NCBI RefSeq assembly: GCF_014652615.1
Contig: NZ_BMZD01000004.1
Coordinates: forward strand, 186,001-250,000
Reading direction: 5' to 3'
Source: Novosphingobium arvoryzae
Lineage (GTDB): Bacteria; Pseudomonadota; Alphaproteobacteria; Sphingomonadales; Sphingomonadaceae
Length of the DNA: 64,000 bases
Below, in pieces: positions 25,370 to 34,066 of the stretch. A program made the translations under genes and the position numbers. Numbering within the stretch: the first letter of the stretch is position 1; each line of letters opens with the position of its first letter. The notes beneath the pieces are model-generated. The model saw nothing but the letters and a program-made list of their open reading frames with translations, did no database searches and was not told the DNA's origin.

Positions 25370-26205
25370 CCGTGTTCATAGCCTAACCGGCCCGAAACAG
25401 GCGCGCCGTCCAGCAGGATTGGCGCGCCTTGTCGTTGCAGCACTGTGCCGATGCGAAATGCGGGGCAGGGAGGCAAGACTCCGGCGGGAAGGGTGAACAG
25501 CAGCTGATAGTCATCGCCCCAGCGCAGTGCCTCGTCCCGGCGATCTTCGGGCGTGGCAATCGGCACGGCCATGCGGTCGATCGCGATGGTCACGCCAGAG
25601 GCATCGGCCATGCGGCTGGCGTCAAGCAGCACACCGTCCGATACGTCCATGATTGCGCTCACCAGCGGCGCGAGCAGCTGTCCCTCGGTCAGCAGGGCCG
25701 AGGGACGGCGATAGGCGCTGGAATCGCCGGTTCCGGCCTGAAGCGCCTCAAATCCCAGCATCGCCGCGCCGACCGGGCCGGTGATCCAGAGCGCATCGCC
25801 AGCTGCCGAGCCGCCGCGCGATGGCACCGGGCGGTGGGTCGCACGGCCAATCGCCGTCAGGCCGACGCTTTGCGGCCCCGGCGCGCGGACTGTATCACCA
25901 CCCAGCAAGGCGGCATCGCCATAGTGCCGGAGCGCGGCCTGAAGTCCGTCCAGAAACGCCGCGTCATCCCGGCCCAGCTGATAGCTGAGCAGCACCGCCA
26001 GTGGCTGCGCGCCCTTGGGGGCCAGATCCGACATGTTCGTGGCGACCAGCTTCCACGCGACGTCCGCCGGGTCTTGCTCCGGGAGGAAGTGCACGCCCTC
26101 GACCATCGTATCGTGGGTCAGCACCAGCGTTTCGCCGCCGACATCCAGCACGGCGGCATCGTCGTTCAGGCCGCGCGCGGCGGGGTGCGTGGCAATGGCC
26201 CGCAA
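25366..26205 (-). CDS. thiL: Thiamine-monophosphate kinase
   Basis: The protein carries the ThiL/PurM-type features: GLNDDAAVLDVGGETLVLTHDTMVEGVHF, WKLVATNMSDLAPKGAQPL, LLGGDTVRAPGP, IMDVSDGVLLDASRMADASG, LRWGDDYQLLFTLP, and the ending GRLGYEHG. It phosphorylates thiamine monophosphate to the cofactor thiamine diphosphate using ATP. From TTG 26205 it has 279 residues. In-frame codons upstream encode AESAFIAA, which aligns with the conserved GEFSLI start of E. coli ThiL. The true start is therefore probably the CTG at 26235, overlapping the nusB stop. It is the last gene of hisG-hisD-nusB-thiL. Confidence 0.93.
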   Translation of the reverse strand: MRAIATHPAARGLNDDAAVLDVGGETLVLTHDTMVEGVHFLPEQDPADVAWKLVATNMSDLAPKGAQPLAVLLSYQLGRDDAAFLDGLQAALRHYGDAALLGGDTVRAPGPQSVGLTAIGRATHRPVPSRGGSAAGDALWITGPVGAAMLGFEALQAGTGDSSAYRRPSALLTEGQLLAPLVSAIMDVSDGVLLDASRMADASGVTIAIDRMAVPIATPEDRRDEALRWGDDYQLLFTLPAGVLPPCPAFRIGTVLQRQGAPILLDGAPVSGRLGYEHG

Positions 26206-26231
26206 GGCAGCGATGAAGGCGCTTTCGGCGC

Positions 26232-26687
26232 TCAGCGCACGGCCTTTGCCACAGCGTCGAGCAGGCCGTTCACGAACTTCGCCTCACGCGCCTCGAAGAA
26301 GGCGTGGGCGACGTCGACATATTCGCTGATCGCGGTCCCGGTCGGCACATCGGGGCGAGCCATCAACTCGTAAGCGCCCGCGCGCAGGATCTGGAGCATG
26401 GTCTTGTCGAGCCGCTCCAGCTTCCAGCCATCGGCCAGCTTGCTGGAAAGCAGCGTGTCGATCTCGTCGCGGCGGGCGACCGCGCCCTTGACCAGATCGT
26501 CGAAGAACGCGCTTTCCGCTTCGGCATACTGGTCGCCCTCGATCTCCGCGCCCAACCGGTGGCGGTGGAATTCGTCGAGCAGGCTGGGCAGCGGGGTCGC
26601 TTCCATATCCAGCTGGTAAAGCGCCTGCACGGCGGCCAGCCGCGATGCGGCGCGGGCCTTGGCGGTGGCGCTGTTGTGGGGTTTCAT
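26232..26687 (-). CDS. nusB: Transcription antitermination factor NusB
   Basis: A 151-residue protein with the NusB features ARAASRLAAVQALYQLDM, the interior helices, and the C-terminal PTGTAISEYVDVAHAFFEAREAKFVNGLLDAVAK. NusB with S10 binds boxA RNA and supports antitermination on rRNA operons. The start codon overlaps the hisD stop (ATGA), and its own TGA overlaps the presumed CTG start of thiL. It is of normal length. Confidence 0.97.
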   Translation of the reverse strand: MKPHNSATAKARAASRLAAVQALYQLDMEATPLPSLLDEFHRHRLGAEIEGDQYAEAESAFFDDLVKGAVARRDEIDTLLSSKLADGWKLERLDKTMLQILRAGAYELMARPDVPTGTAISEYVDVAHAFFEAREAKFVNGLLDAVAKAVR

Positions 26688-27976
26688 ATGCCTAGTCTCA
26701 CTTCGATCGAACGGGCGTGCGCGGGCAGGCCTTCGGCGTCGGCCAACTCGATCGCGGCGGGGCCGATCGCGCGCAGCGCGGCCTCGTCCAGCTGGATGAA
26801 GCTGGTCCGCTTCATGAAATCGAGTACCGAGAGGCCGGATGAGAACCGCGCGCGGCGGCCCGTGGGAAGAACGTGGTTGGGGCCGGCGACATAATCGCCG
26901 ACCGCTTCGGGGGTCATGCGGCCCAGGAACACCGATCCGGCATGGCGGATCGCGTCCATCAGCGGCTGCGGATCGGCCACAGCCAGCTGGACGTGCTCCG
27001 CCGCCAGCGCGTTGGCGAGCGCGGGCGCTTCGGCCAGACTGGCGACTTCGATGATGACGCCGTGGGTGTTCCAGCTTTCCGTCGCGACCCGCGCGGTCGG
27101 CAGCATGGCCAGTTCCACGCCGACGCGGTCGGCCACGGTATCGGCGAACAGCGGATCGTCGGTGATCAGGATCGACTGGGCAGACGGGTCATGCTCGGCC
27201 TGGCTGAGCAGGTCCGCGGCGGTCCAGTCCGGGTCATTCTGGCCATCGGCAATCACCAGGATTTCGCTGGGCCCGGCGACCATGTCGATGCCGACCACGC
27301 CGTAAAGCTGGCGCTTGGCTTCGGCGACCCAGGCGTTGCCGGGGCCGGTGATAACGTCGACCGGCTTGATCCGCTGCGTGCCATAGGCCAGCGCGCCAAC
27401 GGCCTGTGCGCCGCCGATGCGCCACACTTCATCGACGCCCGCAAGATAAGCGGCGGCGAGGACCAGCGGATTGACCACGCCCTTGGGAGTCGGGGTGACG
27501 ACGACCAGACGCTCCACCCCGGCGACCTTGGCCGGAATCGCGTTCATCAGCAGCGAGGAGGGATAAGCCGCGCGGCCCCCCGGAACGTAGAGGCCAGCGG
27601 CATCGACCGCCCGCCAGCGCGCGCCGAGGCGGACCCCGGCGGCGTCGGTTTCATCGCGGTCGGCCGGCAATTGCGCTTCGTGATAGGCGCGGATGCGCTG
27701 GGCGGCGAGTTCCAGCGCGGCGCGCAGGTCTGGCTTCAACTCGTCGAAGGCGGCGCGGCAGGCGTCGAGCGGGATGCGCCAGTCGTCGTCGGAGGCGAGG
27801 GTGTGGCCGTCGAACTTCGCGGTCAGTTCAGCCAGCGCCGCATCGCCGCGCTGGCGCACGTCGGCAAGGATCAGCGAGACGTCGCGCGAGACGTTCTCGT
27901 CGCTTTCGCGGCGGTCTTGCACCAGGCGCCGAAACGCCTGTTCGAACCCGGCCTCACTGGTCTTCAGCCGCAACAT
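26684..27976 (-). CDS. hisD: Histidinol dehydrogenase
   Basis: A 430-residue protein. Family blocks include YVPGGRAAYPSSLLMNAIPAKVAGV, YLAGVDEVWRIGGAQAVGALAYGT, ITGPGNAWVAEAKRQLYG, and IDMVAGPSEILVIAD. The Zn-site region AEHDPSAQSILIT and GPNHVLPTGRRARFSSGLSVLDFMKR are also present. It performs the last two oxidations of histidine synthesis (L-histidinol to L-histidine, NAD+-dependent). ATG 27976 overlaps the hisG stop by one base; the TGA overlaps nusB. Confidence 0.98.
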   Translation of the reverse strand: MLRLKTSEAGFEQAFRRLVQDRRESDENVSRDVSLILADVRQRGDAALAELTAKFDGHTLASDDDWRIPLDACRAAFDELKPDLRAALELAAQRIRAYHEAQLPADRDETDAAGVRLGARWRAVDAAGLYVPGGRAAYPSSLLMNAIPAKVAGVERLVVVTPTPKGVVNPLVLAAAYLAGVDEVWRIGGAQAVGALAYGTQRIKPVDVITGPGNAWVAEAKRQLYGVVGIDMVAGPSEILVIADGQNDPDWTAADLLSQAEHDPSAQSILITDDPLFADTVADRVGVELAMLPTARVATESWNTHGVIIEVASLAEAPALANALAAEHVQLAVADPQPLMDAIRHAGSVFLGRMTPEAVGDYVAGPNHVLPTGRRARFSSGLSVLDFMKRTSFIQLDEAALRAIGPAAIELADAEGLPAHARSIEVRLGI

Positions 27977-28620
27977 CAGGCTGCCACCAGGGCGCGGAAG
28001 CGGTCCACCAGCGCGGCGACGCGCTCATCCGTTTTCAGCGCCGCGCGGTTGACGATCAGGCGGGCAGAAATTTGCAGGATCGTGCTGGTTTCGACCAGTC
28101 CGTTGTCCTTCAGCGTGCGGCCCGTGGAGACCAGATCGACAATCCGGCTGGCAAGGCCCAGACCGGGGGCCAATTCCATTGCGCCGTTCAGTTTCACCAC
28201 CTCGGCCTGAATGCCCATGCGTTCAAAATGGCGGCGGGTGAGGTTGGGATACTTGCTGGCCACGCGCAGGTGGCTGACCCGCGCCGGGTCTTCGCCGGGG
28301 CCGACCGGTTCCGCCACCGACAGGCGGCAGTGGCCGATGTCGAGATCGACCGGGGCGTAGAGGTCCGGATAGGCGAATTCTTCCACCACGTCAGAGCCCA
28401 CGATTCCGCACTGCGCCGCGCCGTGCGCGACGAACGTGGCAACGTCGAACGCGCGCACGCGGATCAGGCGCATGTCGCTGTTTTCACAGGCGAAAGACAG
28501 GGCGCGGTTGGACTTGTCGTGGAAGCCCGGTTCGGGCACCACACCGGCACGCGCCATCAGCGGCAGCGCCTCGTCAAGAATGCGGCCTTTGGGGATGGCG
28601 AAAGTGAGCGGACAGGTCAT
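27976..28620 (-). CDS. hisG: ATP phosphoribosyltransferase, short form
   Basis: A 214-residue protein, the short HisG form without the C-terminal regulatory domain. Motifs: [41 protein letters not shown], and the PRPP loop [18 protein letters not shown]. It catalyses the first step of histidine synthesis. Short HisG normally needs HisZ for activity and feedback control; no hisZ is visible in this window. The upstream space to the divergent DUF2332 gene is only 48 bases and shows no clear Shine-Dalgarno sequence for this start. Confidence 0.97.
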   Translation of the reverse strand: MTCPLTFAIPKGRILDEALPLMARAGVVPEPGFHDKSNRALSFACENSDMRLIRVRAFDVATFVAHGAAQCGIVGSDVVEEFAYPDLYAPVDLDIGHCRLSVAEPVGPGEDPARVSHLRVASKYPNLTRRHFERMGIQAEVVKLNGAMELAPGLGLASRIVDLVSTGRTLKDNGLVETSTILQISARLIVNRAALKTDERVAALVDRFRALVAA

Positions 28621-28668
28621 AACGGGCGGCGTTTAGGCGGCATGGGCGCAAAGGGCAAGGAGTGGCGG

Positions 28669-29751
28669 ATGCAGGACAAATACCAGCCTATCGACATCAA
28701 TGCGACCGGCGCGGAAGCAGCCCGAACCGCGTTCGGGAATCAGGTGGCATACTGCGCCAAGGCCGGGGCGCCGATCACCGCGCGGATCTGCGCGGCGGTG
28801 GGGCAATTGCTGGACCGGGGCGAGGGCGGGCAGCTGCTCGACACCGTGCGCGGCTGGACCGGCGCGCCGCTGGCCGATGCCCTGCCGCTGCGGCTGGCGG
28901 GCGGGCTGCATGCCCTGCACCTGAGCGGCGCCGAACCGGCACTGGCGGCGATCTATGACGACCAGCCCGGCGCCGATGATGTCGCCATCATCGCGGCGGC
29001 GATTCACAACCACGAAGCCGCGCTGCTGCCCTGGCTGGACGGTCCGCCGCAGACCAACGAGGCGGGGCGCTCGGCCAATTTCATCGCCGCGATGCCGTGG
29101 CTGGCGGAGCAGGGCCTGCCGCCGCGCTTCGAGTGTCTGGAAATCGGATCGAGCGCGGGGATTAACCTGATGCTGGACCGCTATCACTATGATCTGGGCG
29201 GGGTGCAGGTGGGGCCGGTGCCGGGGGCGATGGCGTTCCGGCCTGACTGGCAGGGCAATCCGCCGCCGGACCGCGCCATCAAGATCGCCTCCACCAAAGG
29301 CTGCGACGTTGCGCCGGTGGACCTGACCGACCCGGCGCAGGCGCTGCGGCTGAAGGCCTATATCTGGCCCGAACACACCGTCCGGTTCGAACGGATGGCC
29401 GCCGCGATTGCCGAGGCGGGCCGTTCGCCGCCCGATCTGGTGCGGATGAACGCCGCCGATTTTGTCGAGGCGCAACTCGCCCGCCCGCAAGCCCCCGGCA
29501 CGACGCGGGTGCTGATGCATTCCATCGTCTGGCAATACGTCCCCGCCGACCAGCAGGCCCGCGTCACCGCCGCGATGGAAGCCGCCGGCGCGCGCGCCAC
29601 GCCGGACCGCCCGTTGGCGTGGATTGCGCTGGAGGCCAATCGCACGGTTCACTTGCACGAGTTGGTCGTGCGCCTCTGGCCGGACGATGGCGAGCCGGTG
29701 ATGCTCGCCCGCGCCCATCCGCATGGGGCGAGTATTGATTGGCGGGTTTAG
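28669..29751 (+). CDS. DUF2332 family protein
   Basis: A 360-residue cytoplasmic protein. It shows the family's N-terminal helical part (AYCAKAGAPITARICAAVGQLLDRGEGG), the central FECLEIGSSAGINLMLDRYHYDLGG, which resembles a methyltransferase-type glycine motif (EIGSSAGIN), and the ending WIALEANRTVHLHELVVRLWPDDG. The family is uncharacterised. ATG 28669 has AAGGAG six bases upstream. It is divergent from hisG with 48 bases between the starts. Confidence 0.85.
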   Translation: MQDKYQPIDINATGAEAARTAFGNQVAYCAKAGAPITARICAAVGQLLDRGEGGQLLDTVRGWTGAPLADALPLRLAGGLHALHLSGAEPALAAIYDDQPGADDVAIIAAAIHNHEAALLPWLDGPPQTNEAGRSANFIAAMPWLAEQGLPPRFECLEIGSSAGINLMLDRYHYDLGGVQVGPVPGAMAFRPDWQGNPPPDRAIKIASTKGCDVAPVDLTDPAQALRLKAYIWPEHTVRFERMAAAIAEAGRSPPDLVRMNAADFVEAQLARPQAPGTTRVLMHSIVWQYVPADQQARVTAAMEAAGARATPDRPLAWIALEANRTVHLHELVVRLWPDDGEPVMLARAHPHGASIDWRV

Positions 29752-29803
29752 GGGGTTGTTTGTAAACCGACCGTGCAAACATCACCAGTCGCCGACACCG
29801 ACC

Positions 29804-31093
29804 CTAATCCCCATCCCGCTTCGCCCGGCGCGCTTCGAAGCGCTCGTAGGCGCGTTTGGGGTAGGGGATGCCGATGGCTTCCATCCGTTCGGCCCAGCCG
29901 CCGTGATAGGATACCCATTCCCACACCGCCGTCAGCAGCAGGATGGCCACGCCCCAGCCGGCGAATTCGACCGAGCGGATCGGGGTGAACCATGCCGCCG
30001 CGCCCAGCAGCGCGAACAGGATCATGGCCACGCCGTGCGATAGCGGGAAGTTGCGGATGGTGTTGGCAAAGCGCTTGAACGCGGCCAGCCCGCCGATGAA
30101 CAGCACCAGCCCGCCGGTCTGGACCAGCACCAGATCGCGGCCCGCCGGTTCGTCCCAGTGTTCCAGTAGCAGCGCATCGCCCACCGCGCAGATGATGATC
30201 GCCAGCACGATGGGCATGTGCAGATAAGTATAGGCGTTGCGGGCGAGGCGTCCGACGTCGGCATTGCCGGAAATCAGCTGTGCGCCGCGCTCCGCCCCCA
30301 GATCGAAATAAAGCCACCACATCAGCGCTGAACCGGCAAAGGCGACCCCCAGCGCGCCGAGCAGGCCGCCGTCCACCAGTTCGGCCCCGGCGACGCTCGA
30401 CCCCGTGACGACGATCCCTTCGCCCAGTGCGATGATGATGAACAGCGAGCAGCGTTCGGCCATGTGGCTGCCGGAAATGTCCCAGTCCGAGCCCTTTGAC
30501 TTGCCTAGCCCCGGCACCGGGAACATCAGCATTGGCCCGGCGTATTCGATCGCCAGCGCGGCCAGCCACCATGCGATCCGGTGGTTCGGATCATCGGCCA
30601 GCGCGCCCACCAGCCACAGCGGGGCAGAGGCCGCGAACCACGCCGCGATCCGCGCCATGTTGCGCATCCGGGCCGACCCTTCGCGGCGAAACAGCACGGC
30701 CATTGCGGTGGAGCGCCCGAGTTGCAGCGCGACATAGCCGCCCGCGAACAGCAGGCCCTTGTCCCCGAACGCGCCGGGAATGGCGACGGCCAACAGCAGG
30801 CTGCACAGCATCACCGCCAGCAGGATCAGCCGCACGGGCAGCCGGTTCGGATTGGCCCAGTTGGTAACCCAGGTGGTGTAGATCCAGCCCCACCACACCG
30901 CCAGGAACATCACCACGCCTTCCAGCAGGCCGTGCCAGCCAAGGTGATGGTGCAGCGTGTGCGACAGCTGGGTGATCGCGAACACGAACACCAGATCGAA
31001 GAACAGTTCCAGATAGCTGACCGGCGCATGCCCGCCGCCGTGATTGCGCAGCAGCGACGGGCGCGTCGGTGTGGCGGCGGTGTCAGCCGACAT
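29804..31093 (-). CDS. Low temperature requirement protein A (LtrA) family membrane protein
   Basis: A 429-residue polytopic protein, about 12 hydrophobic segments. It opens with the family signature VSYLELFFDLVFVFAITQLSHTL and has AERCSLFIIIALGEGIVVTG near the centre. LtrA was named from a cold-growth phenotype in Listeria; its biochemical function is unknown. ATG 31093 lies 11 bases inside the end of the epoxide-hydrolase-type gene, placing it last in the bolA-pirin-SDR-hydrolase-LtrA run. Confidence 0.85.
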   Translation of the reverse strand: MSADTAATPTRPSLLRNHGGGHAPVSYLELFFDLVFVFAITQLSHTLHHHLGWHGLLEGVVMFLAVWWGWIYTTWVTNWANPNRLPVRLILLAVMLCSLLLAVAIPGAFGDKGLLFAGGYVALQLGRSTAMAVLFRREGSARMRNMARIAAWFAASAPLWLVGALADDPNHRIAWWLAALAIEYAGPMLMFPVPGLGKSKGSDWDISGSHMAERCSLFIIIALGEGIVVTGSSVAGAELVDGGLLGALGVAFAGSALMWWLYFDLGAERGAQLISGNADVGRLARNAYTYLHMPIVLAIIICAVGDALLLEHWDEPAGRDLVLVQTGGLVLFIGGLAAFKRFANTIRNFPLSHGVAMILFALLGAAAWFTPIRSVEFAGWGVAILLLTAVWEWVSYHGGWAERMEAIGIPYPKRAYERFEARRAKRDGD

Positions 31094-32009
31094 CGGCGGT
31101 CCGGGCGAGGAAGCCGTCCAGCGCGGCATTGACCGCGGCGGGGGCTTCCCATGGCACGAAGTGGCCGCAATCGGGTACTTTCACCACGGTCAGATCGTCG
31201 ATGATCTGGTCCATCCCGTCGAGGTTTTCCGGCGGCAGGGCGTGGTCGTCCAGCGCCCAGATCACCATGGTCGGGATCGTCAGCTGCGGGATGGGGTAGG
31301 GCTTCCACCCGGCCGGCAGTTCATAGGGCGCGTCCATGTCCAGCACTTCCATCGGGCTGGCCCGATACCAGTTGAGCATGGCGATGGCGGCATCGGGATT
31401 GGCCCAGTCGGCCAGCAGCGCCTCGCGCTCTTCCGGTTCCAGCGCGGGGGATTCGTCGCGCCCGCCAAACGCTTTCAGCAACAGCGCGCCAAGGCCGTGC
31501 TGGCGCACCAGTTCATCGTTCGCGGTGTCGCGGAAATCGCGGAAATACTGGCTGGCGGCGCGCTGGACGCGGTTGGTGTAAAGCAAGCGCGGGAAGATCG
31601 TGGGGTGGGGCGCATTGGCGATCACCGCGCGGGTGACGCGGCCATTGGCCTGCCCGGTCAGCGCCACGCCCCAGGCAATCGCGCCACCCCAGTCGTGACC
31701 CAGGATGGTGAAATGCTGCACGCCCAGCGCATCGGCCAGCAGGAACACGTCGCCGATCAGCTTGTCAGGGGTATAGTTTTCCACGCCTTCAGGCTTGGAC
31801 GTCCCGCGATAGCCGCGCTGGTCCGGCGCGATGCAGCGATACCGGCCTGACAGGTGCGCGATCTGGTGGCGCCAGGTGCGGTGGCTTTCCGGAAAACCGT
31901 GGAGAAAGATCAGCACCGGCCCATCGCGCGGGCCGGTGTCCACGACGTCCAGTTCGATCCCGTTGGCGAGGCGGACGCGCTGCTGTTCCAGCCTGATATA
32001 CCCGGTCAT
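31083..32009 (-). CDS. Alpha/beta hydrolase, epoxide-hydrolase/dehalogenase type
   Basis: A 308-residue protein. HGFPE (residues 37-41) is the oxyanion-side motif. GHDWGG has an Asp nucleophile (D106), not Ser, which places it with epoxide hydrolases and haloalkane dehalogenases. The acid is in WALDDHALPPENL, and the His in PDCGHFVPWEAP. The likely reaction is opening of an epoxide; the natural substrate is unknown. The start overlaps the SDR stop (ATGA). Confidence 0.88.
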   Translation of the reverse strand: MTGYIRLEQQRVRLANGIELDVVDTGPRDGPVLIFLHGFPESHRTWRHQIAHLSGRYRCIAPDQRGYRGTSKPEGVENYTPDKLIGDVFLLADALGVQHFTILGHDWGGAIAWGVALTGQANGRVTRAVIANAPHPTIFPRLLYTNRVQRAASQYFRDFRDTANDELVRQHGLGALLLKAFGGRDESPALEPEEREALLADWANPDAAIAMLNWYRASPMEVLDMDAPYELPAGWKPYPIPQLTIPTMVIWALDDHALPPENLDGMDQIIDDLTVVKVPDCGHFVPWEAPAAVNAALDGFLARTADVG

Positions 32010-32827
32010 CGCGCGGTCACGCCCATTTTCGCGGCATAGCCGGCGTTGAAGGATTCGATCATCTTGTCGAACAGCGCTTCTGGCGTGCGGCGTTCCTGCG
32101 CGATCCACTGTTCCATGCCGTGTTCGGCAATGGCCACTTCGCGTTCGCCCGCATCGATTGCGGCCAGCATTCGCGCGGCGAAATCGTCCGGGTCGATCCC
32201 GGTGTCGATGGCTTCATCGCTTTCCCCGCGCCGCGATCCGTCGGCAGTGACGGCGTTGCGCGACACATCGGTGCGGATCGAGCCAGGGGTTACACCAATG
32301 ACGCTGATGCCATGGGCGCTGAGTTCGATCCGCAGCGAATCCGCATAGCCGATCAGCCCGTGCTTGGCCGCGCAATAGGCCGAGCGCAGCGGCGAGCCGA
32401 CTTTGCCCGCGAGGCTGGAAATCATCACGATCTGACCGGTCCCCCGCCCCGCCATCCGCTTCAGCAGCGCTTGCGTCAGCGCAATCGGGCCGAGCAGATC
32501 GACGTCGATCATCCGCTGATAGACCGCAAAGTCGGTGTCGATCGCCAGCGAGCGCTGTGAAATGCCGGCGTTGTTGACCAGCACGTCGATCCCGCCCGAC
32601 CAGTCCCACGCAGTATCGGCGGCAGCACGGGCGGCATCAAAATCCGCCGCCTCGAACGGCAGGACCAGCGATTCGGTGGGGCACTGCGCGGCAACCGCAT
32701 CCAGCGCCGCCTGATTGCGGCCCGACAGGATCACCCGATACCCGCGCGCCGCATAGGCCCGCGCCAGCGCCGCGCCGATCCCTGAGGACGCACCCGTGAT
32801 CCATGCGGTCTTGGCTGCCTCGGTCAT
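32006..32827 (-). CDS. Short-chain dehydrogenase/reductase
   Basis: A 273-residue Rossmann-fold protein. It has TGASSGIG at residues 11-18, NNAG near residue 86, MISSLAG with the catalytic Ser region, and YCAAK (Tyr/Lys). This is the classical SDR layout, using NAD(P). The substrate is unknown. It stands between pirin (42 bases upstream) and the epoxide-hydrolase-type gene, and is translationally coupled to the latter, suggesting a shared small-molecule pathway. Confidence 0.9.
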   Translation of the reverse strand: MTEAAKTAWITGASSGIGAALARAYAARGYRVILSGRNQAALDAVAAQCPTESLVLPFEAADFDAARAAADTAWDWSGGIDVLVNNAGISQRSLAIDTDFAVYQRMIDVDLLGPIALTQALLKRMAGRGTGQIVMISSLAGKVGSPLRSAYCAAKHGLIGYADSLRIELSAHGISVIGVTPGSIRTDVSRNAVTADGSRRGESDEAIDTGIDPDDFAARMLAAIDAGEREVAIAEHGMEQWIAQERRTPEALFDKMIESFNAGYAAKMGVTAR

Positions 32828-32869
32828 TCCAATCTCCCTGTTATCCGTTTGAACGGCAGGGTGGAGCGA

Positions 32870-33751
32870 TCAGTCGCTGTTGGTCAAGGGCACTTGCGGC
32901 AGGGGAATGAATTCGTCCTCGTCCCCTGGCACTTTGGGAAAGCGTCCGCCGGTCCAGTCCTCGCGCGCCTGCCTGATCCGGTCGCGCGATGAGGAGACGA
33001 AATTCCACCAGACGTGCCGCTCGCTCCCCAGCGCCGCGCCGCCCAGCAGCATGACCCGCGCGCCGCGTTCGGAGGTCAGGCGCAAGACGGCGCCGGGGGC
33101 GAGCACCGCCAGCGTGAACAGGATGAGGGGCTGGCCGTCCAGCGTGGCCTCGCCGCCCACCAGCATGACCGCGCGTTCCTCTGCCTCGGCCTCGATGGGC
33201 AGCGCACCGCCGGGGGCGAGCAGCACTTCGGCATAGATCGTAGGCGAATGCTGGGTGGTGGGGGCGCTCTTGCCCCACAGTGTGCCCATGATGACGCGCG
33301 CGCTGGCGCAGCCATCCTCCACCAGCGGCAGGTCGCGGTGCGCTTCGAACGCGGGGGCGATTTCCTCTTGCCCGTCGGGCAGGGCCAGCCACGTCTGCAT
33401 CCCGTAGAGCCGGGTGGGGCGATGCGCTTCTTCCGGCAGGCCGCGCTCTGAATGGACGATCCCGCGGCCTGCCGTCATCAGGTTGACCTGGCCGGGGCGG
33501 ATCGTGGCGAATGTGCCCAGGCTGTCGCGGTGGTTGATCGCGCCCTCAAACAGCCAGGTGACGGTGGCGAGGCCGATGTGCGGATGCGGGCGCACGTCCA
33601 TGCCCTGACCGGGCGGCAGTTCAGCCGGGCCGAACTGGTCGACGAAAATGAACGGCCCGACCATGATCCGTCCCGGCGATGGCAGCACCCGGCGCACGGT
33701 GAACGCGCCCAGGTTGTGCGAAACCGGCTGGATCGTGGTCAGGATCGCCAT
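32870..33751 (-). CDS. Pirin family protein
   Basis: A 293-residue bicupin. The N-terminal cupin includes GPFIFVDQFGP, MDVRPHPHIGLATVTWLFEG and GQVNLMTAGRGIVHSE, carrying the metal-binding His residues and Glu. The C-terminal cupin holds the MLLGGAALGSERHVWWNFVSS block. Bacterial pirins are iron proteins, some with quercetinase activity or regulatory roles. It starts two bases after the bolA stop, so the two are co-transcribed. Confidence 0.93.
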   Translation of the reverse strand: MAILTTIQPVSHNLGAFTVRRVLPSPGRIMVGPFIFVDQFGPAELPPGQGMDVRPHPHIGLATVTWLFEGAINHRDSLGTFATIRPGQVNLMTAGRGIVHSERGLPEEAHRPTRLYGMQTWLALPDGQEEIAPAFEAHRDLPLVEDGCASARVIMGTLWGKSAPTTQHSPTIYAEVLLAPGGALPIEAEAEERAVMLVGGEATLDGQPLILFTLAVLAPGAVLRLTSERGARVMLLGGAALGSERHVWWNFVSSSRDRIRQAREDWTGGRFPKVPGDEDEFIPLPQVPLTNSD

Positions 33752-33753
33752 CG

Positions 33754-34026
33754 CTACTCTCCCGGTGCGCGCGCCTTGATGGCGAGGGCGTGGACCCGCT
33801 GTCCCGGAATGTCGCCCAGCGCGGCGTTGACCATGCGCTGGCGGGCAAGGCGTGACTGCCCGGCAAAGGCGGCGCTTTCGATCTCCACCGTGAAGTGCGA
33901 TTCGCCCGAACCGTCATCGCCGGTGTGGCCGCGGTGGGTAGCGCTGTCGTTGATCACGGCAAGGTGCGTGGGCTGAAACGCGGCGGTCAGCAGCGTTTCC
34001 ATTTCGAGTGCAAGGGGGCCTTTCAT
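33754..34026 (-). CDS. bolA: BolA family protein
   Basis: A 90-residue BolA-fold protein. The core runs from FQPTHLAVINDSATHRGHTG, containing the conserved His, through ESHFTVEIESAAFAGQSRLARQRMVNAALGD to the HALAIKARAPG end. BolA proteins bind monothiol glutaredoxins and take part in Fe-S/iron sensing. It is divergent from a DnaJ-domain gene and precedes pirin; BolA-DnaJ-CobS neighbourhoods are common in alphaproteobacteria. Confidence 0.93.
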   Translation of the reverse strand: MKGPLALEMETLLTAAFQPTHLAVINDSATHRGHTGDDGSGESHFTVEIESAAFAGQSRLARQRMVNAALGDIPGQRVHALAIKARAPGE

Positions 34027-34066
34027 GGCTTCCTTTCTAGCGGAACAATCGCCATGTGGAAGCGCT

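Noticed and set aside
26684..28620. A complete histidine operon
   Set aside because: Only hisG and hisD are present; nusB and thiL follow, so it is the usual split alphaproteobacterial arrangement rather than a full his operon.
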